Part shown: piece by piece, positions 7,680-14,486 of the stretch | How positions within the stretch are numbered: the stretch's first letter is position 1 | Layout: the number at the start of each line of letters is the position of its first letter | NCBI GenBank assembly: GCA_027731885.1 | Contig: JAQCAO010000021.1 | Span: forward strand, 1-14,998 | Direction of reading: 5' to 3' | DNA: 14,998 nucleotides | From: Actinomycetota bacterium | GTDB lineage: Bacteria > Actinomycetota > Actinomycetes > Nanopelagicales > Nanopelagicaceae | The notes under the pieces: generated by a model | Told to the model about the DNA's origin: nothing | The model's input: the letters and a program-made list of their open reading frames with translations, nothing else | Database searches by the model: none | Translations under genes and position numbers: made by a program

Positions 7680-8781
7680 TTCGCCCCCTTCTAATTCTGC
7701 GAATAGTTTGGGCCAGCGCGGCTACAAATAACAGAACCGCCGCGCCGATTGTGAAACCAGTTACCCTCGAATCAAAAAGGGCGACATTAATCGTCAGCCG
7801 AGAAGTCGTGCCAATCACCATGTTTTTACTATTGGTAATTTCTGCGACAACCGCTGTTGCTCCAGGTGCGATAACCGTAAAAGGCATTGCTAATTGAGTT
7901 CGAGAGTTAGCAGGAATTTGTAGCGCTTCAATACTTGAGACCTGTATGCGCGAATTAACTGGTATAAATTTAATATTTACAACTACCGGAACGCTAAAGT
8001 TGTTTATTACTGATACAGGTAATTTTCCATCTCTTGATGCTATTTGATATTTACCGCTAGTAATTCGCAGATTATTTAAAGTCTGTGCCACCGCGGCATC
8101 TGCGCTATCTGAAAATATTTGCTGTTGATCTTTATTTAAAGTGGGATTTAGCAGAACAGCTAGTTTGGCGCGCTGGGCCTGCACTTCAGGCGCTTTAACA
8201 ACTGTAGATAGATTTGTTAAAGCACGGCGGTTTAGGGTGTATTTCTGACGGAGTGAAATACTCAACCCTGACTTACCAGAGCTCCAAATAGCGCTATTTT
8301 CTGCCGAAATTCGCCGATTTAAATGAAAGCTAACTCTCTCTAAGCCGTAGGCATCATAAAGTCGGAGTTCACTCGGCGCAATCTTTTTTGCTAAAGCGAT
8401 AGCAGGATTTCCATAGGGCAAGGCAATTATCTGGTCACCGGAGGTTGCGAGCAGTAAACGCGTTAACCACTCTTTAGCTATTGACTCACCAGCAGGTTCT
8501 AAATTATCTGCTAACTCATAACCATTTGCCATATCTGCGATCTGATCTAAAAGCGCCGCATCAATAATCCAAGTGCGAGGTTCAACCCGTTTTTTATTTA
8601 ACGCCTTCCCCAAAGAACCAGTAGGTAATAAATCGTTTGCCAATTCATCGTTTATAAAAGTTCCATCGAATAATTGATGAGGTTTGCCAACTAGATAAAT
8701 AACAGAGTTATTGGCGGCAGCAGTTGGGAGGAAGCCAAATAGAAGAAAGATTGTCAAAGAGATAAATTTGAATTTCTTCAC
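7666..8781 (-). CDS. Exported membrane-anchored protein, DUF6049-like (Rv3909 position)
   Basis: The function is unknown. The GTG start gives MKKFKFISLTIFLLFGFLPTAAA, a clear signal peptide. A roughly 310-residue extracytoplasmic part follows, then one membrane helix near the C-terminus (FTIGAAVLLFVAALAQ) and a basic cytoplasmic tail RRIRRGRNEEP, giving a type I topology. The segment RTWIIDAALLDQIADMANGYE resembles the conserved part of the DUF6049 proteins that precede murJ in many actinobacteria (M. tuberculosis Rv3909). Before the helix is a probable beta-sandwich (NNFSVPVVVNIKF onward, AVVAEITNSKN). At 371 aa it is about half the length I remember for Rv3909, so it may be a reduced version. 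It overlaps the Nudix stop (GTGA) and runs 14 bp into murJ, which suggests a role beside MurJ. Family assignment rests on position and short motifs. Confidence 0.75.
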   Translation of the reverse strand: MKKFKFISLTIFLLFGFLPTAAANNSVIYLVGKPHQLFDGTFINDELANDLLPTGSLGKALNKKRVEPRTWIIDAALLDQIADMANGYELADNLEPAGESIAKEWLTRLLLATSGDQIIALPYGNPAIALAKKIAPSELRLYDAYGLERVSFHLNRRISAENSAIWSSGKSGLSISLRQKYTLNRRALTNLSTVVKAPEVQAQRAKLAVLLNPTLNKDQQQIFSDSADAAVAQTLNNLRITSGKYQIASRDGKLPVSVINNFSVPVVVNIKFIPVNSRIQVSSIEALQIPANSRTQLAMPFTVIAPGATAVVAEITNSKNMVIGTTSRLTINVALFDSRVTGFTIGAAVLLFVAALAQTIRRIRRGRNEEP

Positions 8782-9383
8782 TGTGCGCTCAACTCGGTAG
8801 CTGCTTCAGTGCGAGCAATCAACTTCTTCTCATCTGGATAGGCCAAGCGTTCTACAATCTCAGATAAAGGAAACCAACCAACCTCATCTACTTCACTCTC
8901 TTGTGCAGCAAGTTTGCCGCCAGTTTCACGGAAGAGATAATGATGCACCGTTTTATGGATGCGCTTACCACCGGCCATGAACCAGAAATCAATTACTCCT
9001 AGAGATCGTTCAATTGCAGATTCAATTCCCGTCTCCTCAGCAACTTCGCGCAACGCTGCTTGTTCGGGAGTCTCTCCCTCTTCGATATGCCCTTTAGGTA
9101 GCGACCATAAAATTCTCTTGCCGGATGAATCCTTATGATCAACACGGCCAATTAAGAGACCATTCTTTCCGCTGTGATCAACCACCAATCCACCCGCTGA
9201 AACCTCATCAACTCTTTTGGCATAGTTCTTCGAGGCAGGTTTAGGAGATTTAGCTGCAGAACCGGCAGGTGAAACGGTTCCAGGGGCGGTCGTATCTTTT
9301 ATAAGTGGGGCGCGATGTGCGGGGCGTTTGCGCCTGCGCTTCTTCCTCGTACCTTCGCTGCCCGCACCAGGTGCCGGGGTCAT
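8778..9383 (-). CDS. Nudix hydrolase, MutT4-like
   Basis: This is a Nudix pyrophosphohydrolase of 201 aa. The complete Nudix box GX5EX7REUXEEXGU is at residues 98-120 (GHIEEGE...REVAEETGI), with the metal-binding glutamates present. The Nudix domain starts at about residue 60 (VSAGGLVVD). The first 55 residues are a low-complexity, very basic and Ala/Pro/Ser-rich arm (KKRRRKR at 14-20) that could bind nucleic acid. The position before the DUF6049-murJ pair matches M. tuberculosis mutT4 (Rv3908), but the substrate (oxidised nucleotide, dinucleotide polyphosphate or other) cannot be read from sequence. It is first in the minus-strand unit. Its ATG at 9383 has no Shine-Dalgarno, and a TANNNT hexamer six bases upstream suggests a leaderless mRNA. 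The 3' end overlaps the next gene by 4 bp. Confidence 0.9.
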   Translation of the reverse strand: MTPAPGAGSEGTRKKRRRKRPAHRAPLIKDTTAPGTVSPAGSAAKSPKPASKNYAKRVDEVSAGGLVVDHSGKNGLLIGRVDHKDSSGKRILWSLPKGHIEEGETPEQAALREVAEETGIESAIERSLGVIDFWFMAGGKRIHKTVHHYLFRETGGKLAAQESEVDEVGWFPLSEIVERLAYPDEKKLIARTEAATELSAQ

Positions 9384-9403
9384 AGAGCAAGGGTACTGCT
9401 CTA
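9383..9403. repeat. Perfect 7-bp inverted repeat in the divergent promoter region
   Basis: TAGAGCA and TGCTCTA are exact complements separated by seven bases. The dyad starts at the first base of the Nudix ATG, covers the probable -10 of that gene, and ends within the probable -10 of pcnA. Such a dyad in a 32-bp divergent gap could be an operator controlling both directions. The bound protein, if any, is unknown. Confidence 0.5.
9390..9395 (-). promoter_or_regulatory. Candidate -10 element for the Nudix-murJ-trx-cwlM unit
   Basis: On the minus strand TACCCT fits the actinobacterial -10 pattern TANNNT and ends six bases before the ATG at 9383. No Shine-Dalgarno lies between, so transcription would begin at or next to the start codon and give a leaderless mRNA. 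The same hexamer with the same six-base gap is found before the MFS gene (12090-12095). No clear -35 is visible. Confidence 0.45.
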
Positions 9404-9407
9404 ATCT
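9402..9407 (+). promoter_or_regulatory. Candidate -10 element for pcnA
   Basis: TAATCT fits TANNNT and ends eight bases before the pcnA GTG at 9416. The bases between (TATCTATT region) contain no ribosome-binding site, so a leaderless transcript is likely. It shares its first two bases with the right arm of the inverted repeat. No good -35 is seen. Confidence 0.4.
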
Positions 9408-9415
9408 TATCTATT

Positions 9416-10861
9416 GTGACGAGTGCATTAGGAGCCGCAGGAGAAGTTGCGATCGCCTCGCTCATTGAACGAGCGCCTTTGGCGAGTTCACTTGCCCAGA
9501 GCTTTGCCGCGCAAGGATTTCGCCTCGCTCTCGTTGGTGGCCCAGTGCGCGATGCGTTGATGGGTCGCCTGGGAAATGATTTAGATTTCACAACAAATGC
9601 AAAACCCGAAGAGACAAAGAGAATTTTAAAAAAGTGGGCAGATAATATTTGGGAGACTGGAATCGAATATGGAACCGTTGCAGGCAAGCGCGGCGATACA
9701 ACAGTTGAAGTAACAACCTATCGAAGCGAAAGTTACGATCCACAAAGCCGTAAACCTGAAGTCATATACGGCGATAATATTTTAGGTGACCTATCCCGAC
9801 GCGACTTTACAGTTAATGCAATGGCTCTTGAGTTAACAAGCAAAATCCCAGAATTTATCGATCCATACAATGGCTTGACCGATTTAGCGCAGAAGATAAT
9901 TCGCACACCAACAACAGCAGAAAATTCCTTCTCTGATGACCCACTGCGGATGATGAGAGCTGCGCGCTTTGCAAGCCAATTAGGTTTTGAAATTGCCCCA
10001 GATGTTCTGCAAGCTATGAAAGATATGGCGGGAAGAATTTCAATTATTTCAGCAGAGCGAGTGCGCGATGAATTTATCAAGATATTGATGTCAACTAGAC
10101 CCCGAATCGGAATAACTCTCTTGGTAGAAACCGGCCTTGCCGAAATTGTTCTACCCGAAATTCCAAAGTTGCGGCTAGAAATTGATGAGCACCATCACCA
10201 CAAAGATGTCTATGAACATTCAATTACCGTTCTGGAGCAAGCGATCACCTTGGAAGATCGCCTCGGTGGACCTAATTTGATTATTCGCTTGGCCGCGCTG
10301 TTACACGATATCGGCAAGCCAAAGACGCGCAGCCTAATTGCGGGCGGTGGAGTTTCTTTCCACCACCACGAAATAGTTGGCGCACGATTAGCAAAATCAA
10401 GGCTAAAAGCGCTGCGCTTTGATGGCGAGACTATTGATGATGTAGAAACGTTGGTAGCGCTACACCTGCGCTTTCACGGTTATGGAGATGGCGAGTGGAC
10501 GGATTCTGCTGTGCGCAGATACGTTCGTGATGCTGCAGATTTATTGATTCATCTCCATGTTTTGACTCGCGCAGACTGCACAACGCGCAATTTAAAGAAG
10601 GCGGAGCGATTAGCTAAGGTTTATGACAGTCTTGAAGCGCGCATCGATAAATTAATGGAAGAAGAAGAGCTTTCGAAGATTCGCCCTGATTTAGATGGAG
10701 CGCAAGTTATGGAGTTACTGCAGATCAAACCTTCGGCTGCAGTAGGCAAAGCTTTAGATTTTCTTTTAGAGCTACGTTTAGAGAATGGGCCCCTTGGTCA
10801 AGCGCGCGCCACCGAAGAGCTACTTACTTGGTGGAGCAAAGAAAACTCGTCCCCGAAGTAG
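9416..10861 (+). CDS. pcnA: CCA tRNA nucleotidyltransferase with HD domain
   Basis: This polymerase-beta-type (class II) nucleotidyltransferase adds or repairs the 3'-CCA end of tRNAs in the cytoplasm; actinobacterial members are often labelled pcnA or cca. It has 481 aa. The head domain carries LVGGPVRDALMG at 39-50 and the metal-binding carboxylates in NDLDF (D55, D57). RRDFTVNAMA and DDPLRMMRAARFASQLGF (base- and ribose-recognition motifs) follow. A C-terminal HD phosphohydrolase-like domain has EHHHHKDVYEHS and LLHDIGKP (H297-D298). The start is GTG 9416 without a Shine-Dalgarno. The gene diverges from the Nudix gene, as in mycobacteria. Its last 42 bp overlap the 3' end of the convergent MFS gene. 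The first 150 bases or so are clearly richer in G+C than what follows. Confidence 0.95.
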   Translation: MTSALGAAGEVAIASLIERAPLASSLAQSFAAQGFRLALVGGPVRDALMGRLGNDLDFTTNAKPEETKRILKKWADNIWETGIEYGTVAGKRGDTTVEVTTYRSESYDPQSRKPEVIYGDNILGDLSRRDFTVNAMALELTSKIPEFIDPYNGLTDLAQKIIRTPTTAENSFSDDPLRMMRAARFASQLGFEIAPDVLQAMKDMAGRISIISAERVRDEFIKILMSTRPRIGITLLVETGLAEIVLPEIPKLRLEIDEHHHHKDVYEHSITVLEQAITLEDRLGGPNLIIRLAALLHDIGKPKTRSLIAGGGVSFHHHEIVGARLAKSRLKALRFDGETIDDVETLVALHLRFHGYGDGEWTDSAVRRYVRDAADLLIHLHVLTRADCTTRNLKKAERLAKVYDSLEARIDKLMEEEELSKIRPDLDGAQVMELLQIKPSAAVGKALDFLLELRLENGPLGQARATEELLTWWSKENSSPK

Positions 10862-12083
10862 CCGCAGCCCCGCAGTTAGATAAAGCGCTGAAACGATTAG
10901 CGGAACCAAGAAAGCATCCCCCGAATTAGGAAGCGCTAGCGCGGCAATTACTGCACCTGAAACAATTGCACCATTAACAACCACATCGTAAACAGAAAAA
11001 ACTCGCCCACGATAAATATCATCGATCTTTGATTGCACTAAGGCGTCATTGGTTACTTTTAAACTCTGGCCAAATAAAGCTGTGGCAAAAGCGGCACAAG
11101 CTAAGGTCACAGGTGTGCGGGTAAAGACCCAAAGTACTTGCCATCATCGCAAATCTCATCCAGCGATGTCGCCCCACCTTACTTACTCCATATGGTGCAA
11201 TAACTGCGCCAACTACAAAACCAAAGGCTGCGATACTAAGAGTAAAACTCAATCCAGCAAGCCCAGCTTCATTATCTGCCGGATCATGAAAAGTATTTCT
11301 CTCAAGCAACAAGGCGATCAAAGTAAGCGCGGTCATCCCACCACGGTGCACCGCAATAGCAGCGATGCCGCGAGCAGCATCAATATGTTGGCGCAGAAAC
11401 TTGATTCCTTCGCGCATCTCAATTAAACCTTGTGAAAAACTGGCGTTCTTAATTTCGTGATCGAGCGGTCCGATCTCACGCTTTTTCAGAGATGCCGCAA
11501 AGAGCGCTGCCAAAAGGTAACCGGATGCTCCAAATAAAATAATGTATCCGTCAGCGTAATCTGCCGTTGTTGTGCCATCAAGTAAGCGGCGTAGACCTAG
11601 ACCAAGACCGCCACCGAGAACCACAAAGACAGAACCTCCCGTTACCGCCAAAGCGTTCGCGGTAATTAGAGATTTACTTTCAATCATCAAAGGTATTCCG
11701 GCAGAAAGTCCGGCGAGAATTAAACGGTTAACACCAAATGCCACCAAGACAAATATAGTTAATTCGATCCCGGTCCTACCTTCAAAGATTAAGAGCGAAA
11801 CCACAGTGAGAGTTAGGGCGCGGGTTAGATTTGCATATGCAATTGCCCGCTGCCTAGAAACGCGATCTAAAATAGTTCCAACGAAGGGGCCAACGATTGA
11901 ATATGGAAGCAGAACTACTGCAAACGCTAAGGCGGCACTTAAAGCGTCAGCTTGGCGTTCGGGCGAGAAGATAACAAAAGAGGCTAACGCGCTTTGAAAA
12001 ACACCATCGGTCATTTGACCAGTCCAGCGAACGCGTAACAATCGCGAAAATTTGCGATTTGTTAAAAGTTGCCAAACATTCAT
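10820..12083 (-). pseudogene. MFS transporter interrupted by one +1 frameshift
   Basis: Two minus-strand frames together make one major-facilitator transporter of about 420 residues, a normal length for the family. The N-terminal part runs from ATG 12083 (MNVWQLLTNRKFSRLL) and contains the loop 2-3 signature GPFVGTILDRVSRQR. The C-terminal part has QSKIDDIYRGRVFSVYD and the last hydrophobic segments, ending at 10820. Ignoring one base of the GGG run at 11128-11130 joins the two as STLVFTRTPVTLACAAF, a natural membrane segment. Without that correction the first frame runs into about 30 unrelated residues (YPHTCDLSLCRF...) and stops at 11046. It resembles drug-export-type (DHA3-like) MFS members; substrate unknown. 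A sequencing error, a recent mutation or programmed frameshifting could each explain it. A TTG at 12113 is a weaker start than ATG 12083. Confidence 0.82.
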
Positions 12084-12089
12084 AGTTAA

Positions 12090-12095
12090 AGGGTA
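12090..12095 (-). promoter_or_regulatory. Candidate -10 element for the MFS gene
   Basis: TACCCT on the minus strand lies exactly six bases before the ATG at 12083, identical in sequence and spacing to the Nudix promoter candidate. No ribosome-binding site fits between, which favours a leaderless start and supports ATG 12083 over the upstream TTG. No -35 is recognisable. Confidence 0.42.
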
Positions 12096-12121
12096 GTCGG
12101 GCGAAGTACTCAAAGGGGGTT

Positions 12122-12127
12122 TATCCT
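12122..12127 (+). promoter_or_regulatory. Candidate -10 element for the DUF5318-PBP-GT87 unit
   Basis: TATCCT fits TANNNT and ends nine bases before the ATG at 12137. The intervening TCTCCTACT has no Shine-Dalgarno. It lies in the 53-bp divergent gap shared with the MFS gene. The spacing allows a leaderless or very short leader. Confidence 0.35.
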
Positions 12128-12136
12128 TCTCCTACT

Positions 12137-12550
12137 ATGAAATCTAAGAGAGCGTTCATCGATTATTCACTCGATAAGCGCGCCACCTTATTGGCGCTAT
12201 TTCGTGGGGTTGTCGATGCCTGCGATGCTGATCCATATTTGATTCGGGCAGCTAAATACCACGGCGAGAAAACGTCTCGTAAATGTCCGGTCTGCAAGAA
12301 AGATTCATTGGTAGAACTTCGCTACACATTTGGTGATCAATTAGGCCAATTCTCAGGTCGCATTAAGACGGAAATCGAATTACTGGAAATGGAGAAAGAG
12401 TTTGGAGAATTTGCCGTCTATATCGTTGAAGTCTGCCGCGACTGCTCCTGGAACCATTTATGCGCTTCCTATCTTCTGGGCGATGGCTCGGAGAGAAAGC
12501 CACCCCGTAAGGTGCGCACCCTGGAAGATGAAGATTGGGTTAAAGGGTAA
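12137..12550 (+). CDS. DUF5318 zinc-ribbon protein
   Basis: This is a small 137-aa actinobacterial protein of unknown function. Cys50-x2-Cys53 (CPVC) and Cys100-x2-Cys103 (CRDC) form a four-cysteine zinc ribbon separated by an acidic helical stretch (about 76-90). The N-terminus is basic with no signal or membrane segment, so it is cytoplasmic. As I recall, DUF5318 proteins stand immediately upstream of a class A PBP in many actinobacteria (M. tuberculosis Rv0049-ponA1), and the same pairing is seen here with a 9-bp gap. That constancy suggests a link to PBP expression or wall synthesis, but no mechanism is evident. The start ATG 12137 is the first in frame after a candidate promoter and lacks a Shine-Dalgarno. 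Confidence 0.88.
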   Translation: MKSKRAFIDYSLDKRATLLALFRGVVDACDADPYLIRAAKYHGEKTSRKCPVCKKDSLVELRYTFGDQLGQFSGRIKTEIELLEMEKEFGEFAVYIVEVCRDCSWNHLCASYLLGDGSERKPPRKVRTLEDEDWVKG

Positions 12551-12559
12551 CCTTCAGAA

Positions 12560-14473
12560 ATGATCCGCCGCAGGCTTATTCGCGCCGCCATTTTCCTAGC
12601 CGGCTTTGGCTTTATCGCTGGGTCAACCCTCTTTGCCTTCGCCTGGTTTACCGTCTCCATTCCGGATCCAAATGCTTATGTAAATAGCCAAGCCACGATT
12701 ATTCAATATTCAAATGGAGAAGAGATCGGTCGTATCGGCTCGCAGAACCGACAAATTCTCCCGCTTGCAAAAATTCCAATGGATCTGCGCAACGCGGTGA
12801 TGGCAGCTGAAGATCGCGATTTTTATTCAAATAGGGCATTTAGCGTTACGGGTATCGCCCGCGCGCTAATCAATAATTTAAAGTCAGGAGATCTAACTGG
12901 TGAAGGTGGTTCAACGATCACCCAGCAATATGCCAAAACCGCTTTCTTATCTCCGAGCCGGACTATCCAGCGAAAGATTAGAGAGTTAGTAATCTCTTTA
13001 AAGTTAGAGAATTCACTTTCAAAAGATCAAATTCTAGAGAATTATCTAAACACTATTTACTTTGGGCGCGGTTCTTATGGTGTGCAAACCGCCGCCCAAC
13101 AATATTTCAATCGTAACGTCGACCAATTAAATCTCTCTCAAACAGCGGTGATCGCAAGTATTCTGCGCTCGCCCGGATATTACGATCCAGCGCTCTCTAA
13201 AGAGAATGAAGAGCGCTTAAAAAATAGATTCCAATATGTAATAAATGGAATGCTCGATAAAGAATGGATCACTCCTGAAGATGCGGCGAAGATGAAATTT
13301 CCAGATGTCATCCCCCGCACTACATCTGGTAAATTAAGCGGGCCTAAAGGACATATTGTTGCGGCAGTACAAAAAGATATGGGTAGACTTGGTTTCACCG
13401 AAGATCAACTTTTAGTTGGCGGACTTGTAATTAAAACAACTTTAGTTAAACGGGCACAACAATCTGCAGTCGATGCGGTGACAAAGTTGTATCCAAAGAA
13501 CGCGCCAGATAATTTACGTATCGGCTTAATCGCGATACGTCCTGGTACGGGTGAAATAATTGCGATGTACGGCGGCGCGGATTATTTAGAGCGCCAATTA
13601 AACGATGCTACCCAATCGATCGCCTTAGCCGGCTCTACCTTTAAGCCATTTGCCATAATCGCAGCCCTTGAAGCAGGTATTCCGCTGACATCAATGTGGA
13701 ACGGTGATTCACCACAAATCTTTGACGATTTAGGAAAGCCGTACGAAGTCTCAAATTATGGAGATCAAGGCTGGGGCCAAATAGATTTACTTCAAGCTAT
13801 GAAATTCTCTATAAATACGGTATTCGTTCCGCTTGGACAGATGGCAGGGCTTGAGAGAGTTGTAGATGTTGCTCGGCGAGCCGGGATTCCTGAATCTGTT
13901 GCAATGGTGCCTGCCCCTTCTGTTGTCCTTGGAGTTGCTAGCCCACGGGTAATTGATGTTACAAACGCCTATGCAACTTTTGCAGCGCAAGGTATTTACT
14001 CCAAACCTTATTTAATTGCCTCGGTTACTGGACCTAATAAAGGCGTACTTTACGAAGGTCGAACTCAAACCCAAGAAGTATTTTCAAAAGATGTAATGGC
14101 GGATCTAACTTATTCACTAAAGAGCGTAGTAAATGGTGGAACAGGTTCTGCAGCATTAGCACTTGGCCGACCAGCCGCTGGAAAGACTGGAACCAGTCAA
14201 TCAAATGCATCTGCCTGGTTTAGCGCATACACACCACAACTAGCCGCATCGGTTGCTCTCTTCCGTGATAGCGCATCTGAATCGCTAAATGGAATCGGAG
14301 GCCTAACTTCTGTGACGGGTGGAACCATCCCAGCGCGAATATGGACCGCATTTATGAAGGGCGCACTTAGGGGGAAACCGATAATGAGTTTTCCAGCGCC
14401 TGCAAATGTGGGGGGCCTAGACCCCATTGTTATGACTAGCGGCGGAATACAAACTAGAGCCTTGCCATACTGA
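12560..14473 (+). CDS. Class A penicillin-binding protein (transglycosylase/transpeptidase)
   Basis: This bifunctional peptidoglycan synthase polymerises lipid II into glycan strands and cross-links stem peptides outside the membrane. It has 637 aa. A short cytoplasmic MIRRRLIRA is followed by one membrane anchor (AAIFLAGFGFIAGSTLFAFAWF, about 9-30). The GT51 domain follows with catalytic E84 in AAEDRDFY, GGSTITQQYAKTAF, the KIRELVISLKLE helix and NYLNTIYFGRGSYG. The transpeptidase domain has S359-T-F-K362 (acylated serine), S417-I-N419 and K542-T-G544-T. All catalytic motifs are intact. There is no PASTA domain and no long proline-rich tail. It is probably the ponA1 counterpart by position after DUF5318. 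ATG 12560 has no good ribosome-binding site, so coupling to the upstream gene 9 bp away is likely. Confidence 0.95.
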   Translation: MIRRRLIRAAIFLAGFGFIAGSTLFAFAWFTVSIPDPNAYVNSQATIIQYSNGEEIGRIGSQNRQILPLAKIPMDLRNAVMAAEDRDFYSNRAFSVTGIARALINNLKSGDLTGEGGSTITQQYAKTAFLSPSRTIQRKIRELVISLKLENSLSKDQILENYLNTIYFGRGSYGVQTAAQQYFNRNVDQLNLSQTAVIASILRSPGYYDPALSKENEERLKNRFQYVINGMLDKEWITPEDAAKMKFPDVIPRTTSGKLSGPKGHIVAAVQKDMGRLGFTEDQLLVGGLVIKTTLVKRAQQSAVDAVTKLYPKNAPDNLRIGLIAIRPGTGEIIAMYGGADYLERQLNDATQSIALAGSTFKPFAIIAALEAGIPLTSMWNGDSPQIFDDLGKPYEVSNYGDQGWGQIDLLQAMKFSINTVFVPLGQMAGLERVVDVARRAGIPESVAMVPAPSVVLGVASPRVIDVTNAYATFAAQGIYSKPYLIASVTGPNKGVLYEGRTQTQEVFSKDVMADLTYSLKSVVNGGTGSAALALGRPAAGKTGTSQSNASAWFSAYTPQLAASVALFRDSASESLNGIGGLTSVTGGTIPARIWTAFMKGALRGKPIMSFPAPANVGGLDPIVMTSGGIQTRALPY

Positions 14474-14486
14474 GCAAGTGTTACCA

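Noticed and set aside
9250..9687. A 145-codon minus-strand open frame over the Nudix/pcnA junction
   Set aside because: It lies across two well-supported genes in another frame, crosses their shared promoter region, and its translation has no recognisable motif.
10180..10206. Histidine run in pcnA resembling an affinity tag or contaminant
   Set aside because: EHHHHKDVYEHS is the natural metal-site region of the HD domain in actinobacterial CCA-adding enzymes.
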